Of a stretch of DNA of 64,000 bases, positions 8,522 through 16,391 are shown piece after piece. Position numbers and translations under genes: made by a program. This stretch comes from Achromobacter deleyi. Lineage in GTDB: Bacteria; Pseudomonadota; Gammaproteobacteria; Burkholderiales; Burkholderiaceae_B. The stretch spans positions 2,790,001 through 2,854,000 of the forward strand of contig NZ_CP065997.1 in NCBI RefSeq assembly GCF_016127315.1. Reading direction: 5' to 3'. Position 1 is the first letter of the stretch, and every line of letters starts with the position of its first letter. The notes under the pieces were generated by a model. It was not told the origin of the DNA. It searched no databases and worked only from the letters and a program-made list of their open reading frames with translations.

Positions 8522-9475
8522 ATGGCCTCTCAGCCTCGTCTCGCTCCGGATCGCGCCGCGCCGCTCACCGCGCAGGACCTGCTGCGCCTGCTGCCGCCGG
8601 ACTGGCTCGAGATCCGCACCCACCACGAACTGCCGGGCGGCATCTCGATCGGCTGCCTCGACGGCCGGCCGCAGTCCGATTGGGCCGCCAGCGGCGCGGC
8701 CGAATCCAGCGTCGGCGTGGCGATCGTGCTCGACGGGCAGTTCGGCCTGGGCTTCGAGGGCGGCGCCGCCCTGCGCGTGCAGCCGGGCAGCGTCATCCTG
8801 CACGGCACCGCCGAGCCGGTGCCCGGCTGGGATGAGTTCAAGGGCCGGCGCGCCATCCGCGCGGTCGACATCCGGTTTTCCAGCGACGCCGTGCGCGCCT
8901 TGTGGTGGCGCACCTTGCGGCAGGTGCCGTCCGCCGCCTTCGCGGCCGATGGCAGCGTGCCGGCGCGCGATGCGCAGCTGGCGATGCTGCCGCTGTGGCC
9001 TGGCCTGGCGCGGGTGGCCAGCGAGATCCTGGCCTGGAACCAGGATCGCGGCGAGATCGCCGCGCTGTATCTGCAAGGCAAGGCCCAGGAGGCGCTGGCG
9101 CTGACCCTGGCGCATCTGGCGGGCCGCGGCGCGGCCGATCTGCCGCCGCCGGCGGATCGCAAGCGGCTGGCCGAAGCCCACCGCCGCATCCAGCGCGACT
9201 ACGCCGATTGCGGCAGCGTGCGCCAGCTGGCGCAGGCCGTCGGCCTGAGCGAAAAGCGGCTGCAGGCCGGCTTCATGTCGCTCTACGGGCAATCGGTGCA
9301 TGGCTGCCTGCTGCAGGCCAGGATGGACGCGGCCGCGCGCCTGTTGCGGCGCGGCTGCTCGGTCACCGAGACCGCCTACAGCATCGGCTTTTCCAGCCTC
9401 AGCCATTTCATCAAGGCCTTCAAGGCGCATCGCGGCGCCACGCCCACGGCCTGGCTGCGCGGCGCCGCGCAGTAG
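8522..9475 (+). CDS. AraC-family regulator (PchR/AlcR-like)
   Basis: 317 aa. The C-terminal about 100 residues hold two helix-turn-helix units, the second being SVTETAYSIGFSSLSHFIKAFKAHRGATPTAW in sense (positions about 275-310). The N-terminal half (GISIGCLDGRPQS, VAIVLDGQFGLGFEGG) resembles the sensor of siderophore-responsive regulators such as PchR. ATG 8522 is preceded only by a weak GGAAAAA site. The Fur-like box at 8444-8462 and the divergent exporter suggest a ferri-siderophore-dependent activator; ligand and targets are inferred. Confidence 0.8.
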   Translation: MASQPRLAPDRAAPLTAQDLLRLLPPDWLEIRTHHELPGGISIGCLDGRPQSDWAASGAAESSVGVAIVLDGQFGLGFEGGAALRVQPGSVILHGTAEPVPGWDEFKGRRAIRAVDIRFSSDAVRALWWRTLRQVPSAAFAADGSVPARDAQLAMLPLWPGLARVASEILAWNQDRGEIAALYLQGKAQEALALTLAHLAGRGAADLPPPADRKRLAEAHRRIQRDYADCGSVRQLAQAVGLSEKRLQAGFMSLYGQSVHGCLLQARMDAAARLLRRGCSVTETAYSIGFSSLSHFIKAFKAHRGATPTAWLRGAAQ

Positions 9476-9604
9476 CCGCTCAGGCGCCGCGCGCCTGGGG
9501 GGTAGCGGCAATACCGGTATCGCGGCTGGCCTTGCTGCGGGGGGCGAGGCTGGCAACAATCCCGGTTCCGCGACTCCCGTCCGACAGCGACAAGGCTTTT
9601 CCCC

Positions 9605-10861
9605 ATGACTTCGCCCACTTCCCCGGAACGCGCTGATACCGCCGCGCCGGCCGAGAACATCCACTGGCGCCGCAACCTGGCCGTCTGTTTCGCCGGCTCG
9701 TTCAGCACCATCGTGGCGATGACGCTGCTGCTGCCGTTCCTGCCGCTGTACGTGGAAGAGCTGGGCGTGCAGGGCCATGCGGCCATCGTGCAGTGGTCGG
9801 GCGTGGCCTATGGCGCCACCTTCTTCGCCGCGGCGCTGGTCGCGCCGCTGTGGGGCCGGCTGGGCGACCGCTACGGGCGCAAGCTGATGCTGGTGCGCGC
9901 CTCGTTCGGCATGGCGATCTGTATGTCGCTGACCGGCATGGTGCAGAGCGTGTGGCAGCTGGTGCTGCTGCGGCTGCTGGTGGGCCTGGCCGGCGGCTAC
10001 GCGTCGGGCTCGACCATCCTGGTGGCGATGCAGGCGCCCAAGGCGCGCTCGGGCTGGGCGCTGGGCGTGCTGTCGGCCGGCATCATGGCGGGCAACCTGG
10101 TGGGTCCGCTGATCGGCGGCGCGCTGCCGCCGCTGATCGGCATCCGCGCCACCTTCCTGCTGGCGGGCGGCGTGATCTTCCTGGCGTTCCTGGCCACCGT
10201 GTTCCTCATCAAGGAAATGCCGCGCCCGCCCAAGGCGGCCGGGCAGGACGGCAAGCGTCGCGGCGGCTGGGCGCAGATCCCCGACAAGCGGCCGGTGGCC
10301 GCGATGCTGGCGACGGGCATGCTGCTGATGTTCGCCACCATGTCGATCGAACCCATCATCACGGTCTACGTGGGCCAATTGGTGGAGGATCCGGCCCGCG
10401 TCACGCTGGTGTCGGGCGTGGTCATGTCGGCGGCGGCGCTGGGTGCGATCCTGTCGGCCTCGCGGCTGGGCCGCTTGGCAGATCGCGTCGGCCACTGGAC
10501 GGTGATCGTCGGCGCGCTGGCCGTGGCCGCGCTGCTGCTGATTCCGCAGGCCTTCGTCACCGCCGGCTGGCAGCTGGTGGCGCTGCGTTTCCTGATGGGC
10601 CTGGCGCTGGGCGGGCTGTTGCCGTGCGTCACCAGCGTCATCCGCCACAACGTGCCCGACGGCGTCGGCGGCAATGTGCTGGGCATGTCGATCTCGGCGC
10701 AGTACGCGGGCCAGGTGGCGGGCCCCTTGCTGGGCGGCTTCATCGGCGGGCATTTCGGCATGCCGGCGGTGTTCCTGGGAACCGCGGTGCTGCTGGCGCT
10801 GGGCGCCGCCGCCAACGGCGTGCTGCGGGCGCGCCACCAGCGCAGGCTGGCCGAGGCGTAG
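9605..10861 (+). CDS. mdtG: MdtG-like MFS multidrug efflux protein
   Basis: 418 aa with 12 predicted membrane helices. The N-terminus IHWRRNLAVCFAGSF, the segment PFLPLYVEELGVQGH, the loop APLWGRLGDRYGRKLMLVR and SGWALGVLSAGIMAGNLVGPLIGG line up with what I recall of E. coli MdtG (YceE), which exports fosfomycin and deoxycholate. Preceded by a 129-bp gap with a 10-bp palindrome ATACCGGTAT at 9511-9520 that could be an operator. Convergent with the clpP-like gene. Confidence 0.8.
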   Translation: MTSPTSPERADTAAPAENIHWRRNLAVCFAGSFSTIVAMTLLLPFLPLYVEELGVQGHAAIVQWSGVAYGATFFAAALVAPLWGRLGDRYGRKLMLVRASFGMAICMSLTGMVQSVWQLVLLRLLVGLAGGYASGSTILVAMQAPKARSGWALGVLSAGIMAGNLVGPLIGGALPPLIGIRATFLLAGGVIFLAFLATVFLIKEMPRPPKAAGQDGKRRGGWAQIPDKRPVAAMLATGMLLMFATMSIEPIITVYVGQLVEDPARVTLVSGVVMSAAALGAILSASRLGRLADRVGHWTVIVGALAVAALLLIPQAFVTAGWQLVALRFLMGLALGGLLPCVTSVIRHNVPDGVGGNVLGMSISAQYAGQVAGPLLGGFIGGHFGMPAVFLGTAVLLALGAAANGVLRARHQRRLAEA

Positions 10862-10899
10862 CGGGCGCGCCGCGCCGGCCGCGTGACGACGCGCGCCGC

Positions 10900-10912
10900 G
10901 GGGGGGGGGGGG
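10900..10912. repeat. 13-G homopolymer tract
   Basis: Thirteen consecutive G bases lie four bases beyond the stop codon of the clpP-like gene and 38 bp beyond the mdtG stop, in the convergent gap. Such tracts are slippage-prone in replication and in sequencing, so the exact length is uncertain. Confidence 0.9.
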
Positions 10913-10916
10913 CGCG

Positions 10917-11522
10917 TCAGAAGCCGGCCGAGCGCGCATCCATGACGTGGTCGATCAGACCCCAGTCCACCGCCTCTTCGGCGCTCATGTAGCGGTCGCG
11001 ATCGAGGCTGCGCTCGACGTCTTCGTAGCTGCGTCCGCAGTGCTCGGCATAGAGGCGGATGATGCGCTGCTTGGTGCGCTGCATTTCCTCGGCGTGGATC
11101 AGCATGTCCGAGGCCTGCCCCTGGAAGCCGCCCAGCGGCTGGTGCACGTGCAGGCTGGCGTTGGCCAGCGCGGCGCGATGGCCGGGCTCGCCGGCCATCA
11201 GCAGGAACGATCCCATCGAGCGCGCGGTGCCCATGCACAGGGTGTGCACCGGCGACTTGATGAACTGCATGGTGTCGTACATGGCCAGCCCGCTGGTGAT
11301 GACGCCGCCGGGCGAATTGATGTACAGATGGATCGGCTTGCCGGGATTCTCGGCTTCCAGGAACAGCAGCTGCGCGCACACCAGGGCCGACACGGCGTCA
11401 TTGACCTCGCCGCTCAGGAAGATGATGCGTTCGCGCAGCAGGCGCGAATAGATATCGAACGAACGTTCCCCGCGGCCGGACTGTTCCACCACCATCGGGA
11501 CGAGCTGCATCGTTTCGCTCAT
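10917..11522 (-). CDS. clpP: ClpP-family serine protease, paralogue
   Basis: 201 aa from ATG 11522, which has AGGAG seven bases upstream. The catalytic triad is in place: serine in [11 protein letters not shown], histidine in HVHQPLGG and aspartate in [11 protein letters not shown]. The residues before the nucleophile are TARSM where housekeeping ClpP usually has QAASM, and the N-terminal axial segment is long ([25 protein letters not shown]). No clpX, clpA or tig is nearby, whereas the housekeeping gene normally precedes clpX. It is therefore likely a second ClpP. It may form homo- or mixed tetradecamers that still need an AAA+ partner encoded elsewhere. Confidence 0.88.
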   Translation of the reverse strand: MSETMQLVPMVVEQSGRGERSFDIYSRLLRERIIFLSGEVNDAVSALVCAQLLFLEAENPGKPIHLYINSPGGVITSGLAMYDTMQFIKSPVHTLCMGTARSMGSFLLMAGEPGHRAALANASLHVHQPLGGFQGQASDMLIHAEEMQRTKQRIIRLYAEHCGRSYEDVERSLDRDRYMSAEEAVDWGLIDHVMDARSAGF

Positions 11523-11562
11523 GCGCGAACTCCTGTCTTGCATCAAAAGAAAAAAAGCGGCG

Positions 11563-11922
11563 TCAGGCGGCGAGCTTGAAGGCCGGCCAGGCATCGTTCG
11601 CCGCCTGCGGCGCGGGCCGCGCCAGCCGCGCGTCGTCGGGGGCATGGATGATGGTCAGGCGGGTGCCGCCATCGGCCGTGGGGCTGAGCTGGAACGTGAC
11701 CACGCTTTCCAGGCAGGGCGGCAGCGTCTCGCGCATGCGGTAGCGGACCTCGACCCCCGGCGTGGCGGCCAGCGGCTCGGGGTCGGCCAGCGCGCCGTCC
11801 GGCAGCCACTGCTCGCGCAGGGCGGGAATGCTGAGGGCGCGCCAGACCTTCTCGGGCGGCGCGTCCAGTTCGTAATCGAGCACCAGTGCCGTGTCCTGCG
11901 GGGCGGGGTCCGAGTGGGTCAT
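11563..11922 (-). CDS. SRPBCC (AHSA1-like) domain protein
   Basis: 119 aa. The sequence opens [31 protein letters not shown] and continues with the beta-rich [22 protein letters not shown], the START-like fold of Aha1-C/SRPBCC proteins that enclose hydrophobic ligands. Its ATG overlaps the stop of the ArsR gene by 4 bp (11919-11922), so the two are translationally coupled. ArsR-SRPBCC pairs are common in bacteria; the ligand is not known here. Confidence 0.85.
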   Translation of the reverse strand: MTHSDPAPQDTALVLDYELDAPPEKVWRALSIPALREQWLPDGALADPEPLAATPGVEVRYRMRETLPPCLESVVTFQLSPTADGGTRLTIIHAPDDARLARPAPQAANDAWPAFKLAA

Positions 11923-12233
11923 TGGTCCATGTCCTTGAGCAGCGTCTTCAGGGCGTCGACCCGCGCCGGCCACCAGGCGCGGTACTTGGACAGCCAGCCG
12001 GCGAGCAGCGCCAGCCCGTCCGGGTCGACCTGGTAGTTCACGAAACGACCCTGGCGCTGCTCGCGGATCAGCCGCGCCTGGCGCAGCACCGCCAGGTGCT
12101 GCGAGACCGCGGGCTGGCTGATGTCCAGGCCTTCGCGCAGCGCACTGGCGTTCATGGCGCCCGCCGCCAGCTTGTCGAACAGCGCGCGGCGGGTGGGATC
12201 GGCCAGGGCCTTGAAGATGTCGTTTTCGATCAT
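11919..12233 (-). CDS. ArsR-family transcriptional repressor
   Basis: 104 aa. A compact winged helix: IFKALADPTRRALFDKLAAG, recognition helix ISQPAVSQHLAVLRQARLI and wing REQRQGRFVNYQVD. No metal-binding cysteine pair is present, which is usual for the ArsR proteins paired with SRPBCC domains. The promoter at 12240-12268 places the transcription start at or next to the ATG, so the mRNA is probably leaderless, and an 11/12-match inverted repeat covers its -10 and spacer, which fits autorepression. Confidence 0.9.
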   Translation of the reverse strand: MIENDIFKALADPTRRALFDKLAAGAMNASALREGLDISQPAVSQHLAVLRQARLIREQRQGRFVNYQVDPDGLALLAGWLSKYRAWWPARVDALKTLLKDMDQ

Positions 12234-12236
12234 GGT

Positions 12237-12268
12237 AACACATTAGCAGTTGCTTATGTGTTGTGCAA
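12237..12268 (-). promoter_or_regulatory. ArsR promoter with overlapping operator
   Basis: On the minus strand TTGCAC (12268-12263), a 17-bp spacer and TAATGT (12245-12240) are followed six bases later by the ATG. The inverted repeat 12237-12262 has arms AACACATTAGCA and TGCTTATGTGTT, matching 11 of 12 positions. A repressor bound there would block RNA polymerase. Confidence 0.7.
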
Positions 12269-12304
12269 GCCCCGCGCGAACGGCGGGCCAGGCCGCCGCG
12301 CGTC

Positions 12305-13381
12305 TCAGTGGATGACGCGGGCCGCCTTGCGGGCGCGCTTGATCTCGTACATGCGGGTATCGGCCAGGCGCACGGCCTCTTCGGCCACCAGGCCGCGCGG
12401 ATCGAGGGCCACCACGCCGACGCTGGCGCCCTCGTAGGGCAGGGCGACGTCGCCGAGCGGGTAGCGGCCGACGGTGGCGGCGGCGGCGCGGTCTTCCAGT
12501 GAGCGGGCGGCTTCCTCGGCGTCGCCGCGTTCGGCCTCGTGGCCCGGCGCCGCGTCGCCGCGCGCCAGCGCGGGGCCCGGGCCGATCAGCACGAACTCGT
12601 CGCCGCCCAATCGCCCGACCATGTCGGAGGCGCGCAGCGCCATCGCCAGGCGCCGCGAGACTTCCTGCAGGAAGGCGTCGCCCAGCTGGTGGCCGTAGGT
12701 GTCGTTGATGCCCTTGAAGCCGTCCAGGTCGACCACGCCGACCAGCACGCTGCCGCCTTCGCGCAGGGCACGGCCGCGCAGGCGGTCCAGTTCCTCGTAC
12801 AGCGCGCGCCGGTTGGGCAGGCCGGTCAGCGGATCGGTCAGCGCGTAGGCCATCAGCTTGGTGTTGGCGGTGCGTAGTTCCGCCACCAGCTGTTCGCGTT
12901 CCAGGAAGTTGGAGATCACGCTGGAGAACAGGCGCATGATCTCCTCGGCCCGCGGCGCGATGCTCTGGCGGCTGGCGCTGGCGCCGCACAGGGTGCCCAG
13001 CAGCAGGCCGTCGTCGGTGCGGATCGGGGTGCTGACGTAGGTCTGGATGCCGAGCTGGCGCGCGGCGTCGGAGTCGGGCCAGCAGGCGCCGACGTCGCTG
13101 GTGGACATGCGGCCTTCCTCCAGCGCGCGCTTGCACAGCGTGTCCGACCACGGCACCGACAGGCCTTCGGGAATCTGCAGCGCGCCGACGTTGCGCGCGT
13201 AGCGCACGTGCTGCTGGTCCTCGTCCGGATCGATCGAGGTGAGGTAAGTGGATTCCAGGCCGGTGACGGCGCCGAGCATATCCAGGAGGGGGCGCGTCAA
13301 CTGCTCGACCGATTTGGCCGCCTGCAGAGACGCCGACAGTTCGGCGAGTATCGGGTCCAACGAAAGCTCCCAAAAAAACAC
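12305..13381 (-). CDS. GAF-GGDEF diguanylate cyclase
   Basis: 358 aa. Residues about 10-165 form a GAF sensor (EQLTRPLLDMLGAVTGLESTYL ... STPIRTDDGLLLGTLCG). A short helical linker leads to a GGDEF domain beginning ALTDPLTGLPNRRAL, with VDLDGFKGINDTYGH and the intact active motif RLGGDEF near residue 259. An RASD I-site lies exactly five residues before GGDEF, so product inhibition by cyclic-di-GMP is expected. The segment after the motif is rich in Ala, Glu and Gly and longer than usual before the final GVVALDPRG strand. Predicted soluble; no membrane helix is seen. It diverges from a chemoreceptor gene, with 183 bp between. Confidence 0.9.
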   Translation of the reverse strand: MFFWELSLDPILAELSASLQAAKSVEQLTRPLLDMLGAVTGLESTYLTSIDPDEDQQHVRYARNVGALQIPEGLSVPWSDTLCKRALEEGRMSTSDVGACWPDSDAARQLGIQTYVSTPIRTDDGLLLGTLCGASASRQSIAPRAEEIMRLFSSVISNFLEREQLVAELRTANTKLMAYALTDPLTGLPNRRALYEELDRLRGRALREGGSVLVGVVDLDGFKGINDTYGHQLGDAFLQEVSRRLAMALRASDMVGRLGGDEFVLIGPGPALARGDAAPGHEAERGDAEEAARSLEDRAAAATVGRYPLGDVALPYEGASVGVVALDPRGLVAEEAVRLADTRMYEIKRARKAARVIH

Positions 13382-13455
13382 TGACGCATCGACGCCGGCC
13401 CCGGGTCCTCGGCCCAGGGAGCGGCCTTGTCGACATTATGCCTGCCCTGCCTTCC

Positions 13456-13482
13456 TAAAGTCCTATGCTGCACTGCCGTAAG
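13456..13482 (+). promoter_or_regulatory. Sigma-28 (FliA)-like promoter of the chemoreceptor
   Basis: TAAAGTCC (13456-13463), an 11-bp spacer and GCCGTAAG (13475-13482) resemble the flagellar sigma consensus TAAAGTTT-N11-GCCGATAA with exact spacing. The chemoreceptor ATG is 82 bp further on. Chemoreceptor genes are commonly FliA-dependent. Confidence 0.6.
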
Positions 13483-13564
13483 CCAGGGTGGCGCGGACGC
13501 TATGTCGTCGCGTACCTGGATACCCGTGCCCCCCGGCATGGGCAGTTGCAGTAAGAAGACAAGC

Positions 13565-15409
13565 ATGAAAATCACCTCGTTGCGCAACAGGATCCTGTTG
13601 ATCACGTGTTTTACCGTCGTCGGCGCGCTGGTGCTCTCGGGCATTGCGATTTATCACATCGTGCGCGACAACATGATGGCAACCATCTCCGCGGACCTGG
13701 ATGCCATCGCCGCCGGCAACGCCAGCGCCATCGAGCGCTGGTCGGCCGACAAGGCCCTGGCGGTATCGGCCACCGCGGCGGTGGTGGAAAAGGGCGATCC
13801 GCGCGGCCTGACCAAGCTCATGGGCGAGACCAACGGCTTTCCCATCACCAGCATCGGCTGGTCGGACAAGAGCTACTTCTCGACCGCGCAGACGCCGCCC
13901 GACTACGACCCCACCGCGCGCCCCTGGTACAAGAGCGCGGTGTCCGCCGGCAAGCTGACCGTGACCAAGCCATATGGCGATTCCGGCACCGGCAAGCCCT
14001 ACGTGGCCTTCACCGCGCCGATCGTGCGCGCCGGCCAGACCACCGGCGCCATCAGCGGCGCGGTGGCGCTGGACGGCATCAAGGACGTCATCAAGGCGAT
14101 CCGGCCCACGCCCTCCAGCACCGCGTTCGTGCTGGCCACCGACGGCCAGGTGATTTCGCACGTCGATGACAAGCTGGCGCTCAAGCCGTCGACCGACGTG
14201 GCCGCCGGCCTGACGCCGGCCGTGCTGGCCGGCATGGCGCACGAGGGCGCCATGCCGCTGGTGCTGAGCCTGGGCGGCGTGCCCAAGCTGCTCAAGGCGC
14301 ATCCCATCGCCGGCACCGACTGGTTCCTGGTGATCGCGCTGGACGAGGCCGAGGCCACCGCCGGCCTGTCGCAGGTCTTCAACGCCACGCTGATCTCGAT
14401 GGTGGTGCTGACGCTGGTCGCGGTGCTGCTCGCCAGCGTGGTGACGTCGCGCGCCTTCAAGCGCCTGTCGGCGGTGCGCGACGCCATGGACACCATCGGT
14501 TCGGGCGACGGCGACATGACGCATCGGCTGGCGGTGGTGGGGCATGACGAAGTGGCGCAGATCTCGTCGTCGTTCAACGCCTTCGTCGACAAGATCAGCC
14601 ACGTCATGCTGGACGTGCGCAACGGCGTGCACTCGATGACCTCGGCCACGCGCGAGATCGAGATGGGCAACCGCGACCTGTCGCAACGCACCGAAGTGTC
14701 GGCCGGCTCGCTGCAGGAGACCTCGTCGGCGCTGACCGAGCTGACCTCCAGCGTGCGCCAGACCGAAGAGGCGGCCGAGCACGCCACGCGCCTGGCGACC
14801 GAAGCCAGCCAGGCGGCCGAGCGCGGCGGCCAGGTGGTGACCGACGCGGTCAGCACCATGGGCGCGATCGCGCAGTCGTCCGAGCGCATCACCGAGATCA
14901 TCAGCGTCATCGACGGCATCGCCTTCCAGACCAACATCCTGGCGTTGAACGCGGCGGTCGAGGCCGCGCGCGCCGGCGAGCAGGGCCGCGGCTTCGCGGT
15001 GGTGGCGGGCGAGGTGCGCACGCTGGCGCAACGCAGCGCGGCCTCGGCGCAGGAGATCCGCACGTTGATCCAGGCGTCGGTGCAGAACGTGCGCAGCGGC
15101 ACCGAGCGGGTCCAGGCGGCCGGCTCGACCATGCACGAGATCGTCGAAGGCGTGTCGCGCGTTCAGCGTCTTGTCAGCGAGATCCACGGCGCCATGGCCG
15201 AACAGAGCGTGGGCATCAGCCAGATCGACCGCAGCGTGTCGGACATGGACCAGGCCACGCAACAGAACGCGGCGCTGGTGGAGCAGTCGGCGGCGGCCTC
15301 GGCGATGCTGAGCGACCAGGCCGGCGCGCTGGCCGGCACCGTGGCCCTGTTCAAGCTGCGCGGCGATGCGCACGGCGCCGCGCCGCGCATGGCGGCCTTG
15401 CCGGCCTGA
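13565..15409 (+). CDS. Methyl-accepting chemotaxis protein (dCache-HAMP-MA)
   Basis: 614 aa from ATG 13565. TM1 spans about 8-30, a periplasmic double-Cache sensor about 33-275 ([23 protein letters not shown] and YVAFTAPIV are typical), TM2 about 275-297, then HAMP with the [17 protein letters not shown] segment, and a cytoplasmic coiled-coil whose hairpin tip [30 protein letters not shown] is canonical (about 452-480). No C-terminal CheR pentapeptide is present. The dCache domain usually binds amino acids or small organic acids; the ligand cannot be told. The neighbour on the other strand is a diguanylate cyclase. Confidence 0.92.
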   Translation: MKITSLRNRILLITCFTVVGALVLSGIAIYHIVRDNMMATISADLDAIAAGNASAIERWSADKALAVSATAAVVEKGDPRGLTKLMGETNGFPITSIGWSDKSYFSTAQTPPDYDPTARPWYKSAVSAGKLTVTKPYGDSGTGKPYVAFTAPIVRAGQTTGAISGAVALDGIKDVIKAIRPTPSSTAFVLATDGQVISHVDDKLALKPSTDVAAGLTPAVLAGMAHEGAMPLVLSLGGVPKLLKAHPIAGTDWFLVIALDEAEATAGLSQVFNATLISMVVLTLVAVLLASVVTSRAFKRLSAVRDAMDTIGSGDGDMTHRLAVVGHDEVAQISSSFNAFVDKISHVMLDVRNGVHSMTSATREIEMGNRDLSQRTEVSAGSLQETSSALTELTSSVRQTEEAAEHATRLATEASQAAERGGQVVTDAVSTMGAIAQSSERITEIISVIDGIAFQTNILALNAAVEAARAGEQGRGFAVVAGEVRTLAQRSAASAQEIRTLIQASVQNVRSGTERVQAAGSTMHEIVEGVSRVQRLVSEIHGAMAEQSVGISQIDRSVSDMDQATQQNAALVEQSAAASAMLSDQAGALAGTVALFKLRGDAHGAAPRMAALPA

Positions 15410-15950
15410 TCCGGCTCGATCGGCGTGGCGGCGCGTGACGCGCCGCGCGCCAAGGCGCGGGGCGGCCCGTCATTCCGTGGGGTGATGGGCCGCGCCGGCG
15501 TCGCGCAATGCGGCGCGGGTGATGCCTTTGTGTGGTTGGATTCGGCGCTCGCCGTGGCGGATATGGATGCATTCCGCCGGCCTTTCTTCGTTCCGTTCGC
15601 GGACGCTTTCCCTGTCTTTCGCTGACCCGATCCGCCTTGCCGGAAGCGGCCGCGCACGCGGCTTTCGTCTCGCTGAATGGGGGGTGAGGCCACGGGCCGT
15701 TTTGATTTTGACATCAATTCAGGATGCAGTCAGCTTGATGTCGCCAGACCTACGGGAAAGCGATAACGCATTCGCGTGTTCCGGCGCAAAAAGCGAAAGC
15801 TGATTGGAAGTGTCGCTCTCTACTATCTGCCGACCTCGTCCGCAGCACCGAAATTTTCAGCGGGAAGACAGGCGGGGGAACCAGACCGGTTTGAACAACC
15901 GGGTGGCAATAACAAGCGAAAAAAACGCAATGCCTGGGAGGGCGCGTCTT
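15410..15950. other. Gap without a recognised gene upstream of tctBA
   Basis: 541 bp. The first half is GC-rich with short open frames that have no supported start or family. From about 15700 the base composition becomes AT-richer, with a TTGACA hexamer at 15708-15713 and A-tracts near 15915-15930, so this part probably carries the tctBA promoter and leader. I could not place a matching -10 element or a terminator for the chemoreceptor gene. Confidence 0.4.
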
Positions 15951-16379
15951 ATGTACTTTGGCAATAGAAACTTTGTCGCGGGGCTCTTCATGATCGCCTT
16001 CGCCCTGCTGTTCGGGCTGGCGGCGTTGAAGTATCAACTGGGGACATTCAGCCGTTCGGGGCCGGGCCTGTTTCCGCTGATGGTCAGCTCGCTGCTGGGC
16101 GTGATCGGGGTGATCTCGGTGGTGCGTTCGCGCTTCGTGCCGCCGGTGCCGCTGAGCTACAGCATCAAGAACATCGCCATCATCATGCTGAGCCTGTGCG
16201 GCTTCGCGGTGGTGTCGGGCTTCATCAACATGATCGTGGGCATCGTCTTCCTGGTGTTCTGCTCGACGTTGGCGGGCACCTCGTACTCGGTGGTGCGCAA
16301 TATCAAGATCTCGCTGGGCCTGATCGCGGTGGCGTTTGCCTTCCGCAACCTGCTCGGCCTGAACCTGCCGCTGTTCTGA
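15951..16379 (+). CDS. tctB: TctB-family small permease subunit
   Basis: 142 aa from ATG 15951 with GGGAGGG eight bases upstream. Four hydrophobic segments in a small protein (FVAGLFMIAFALLFGLAAL, FPLMVSSLLGVIGVISVV, IAIIMLSLCGFAVVSGF and MIVGIVFLVFCSTLAG) with the conserved GPGLFPLM element identify the 4-TM subunit of tripartite tricarboxylate transporters. TctA follows after 12 bp. The third component, a Bug receptor, is not encoded alongside; receptors in these bacteria can be encoded elsewhere. Confidence 0.88.
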   Translation: MYFGNRNFVAGLFMIAFALLFGLAALKYQLGTFSRSGPGLFPLMVSSLLGVIGVISVVRSRFVPPVPLSYSIKNIAIIMLSLCGFAVVSGFINMIVGIVFLVFCSTLAGTSYSVVRNIKISLGLIAVAFAFRNLLGLNLPLF

Positions 16380-16391
16380 GGGAGAGCCATC

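Noticed and set aside
8428..9475. Assignment as alcS/alcR of the alcaligin system
   Set aside because: Only a transporter and an AraC regulator are present; no alcABC synthesis genes or siderophore receptor are in the window, so naming would over-reach.
9481..9497. CAGGCGC/GCGCCTG hairpin after the AraC gene as a terminator
   Set aside because: It is followed by a G-run rather than T bases, so I could not support termination.
10900..10912. Phase-variable switch of a gene by the 13-G tract
   Set aside because: The tract lies outside any coding region and 3' of both neighbours, so a coding or promoter switch is not supported; only a 3'-end effect remains possible.
15708..15713. TTGACA as the -35 element of a tctBA promoter
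   Set aside because: No acceptable -10 hexamer lies 16-18 bp downstream.
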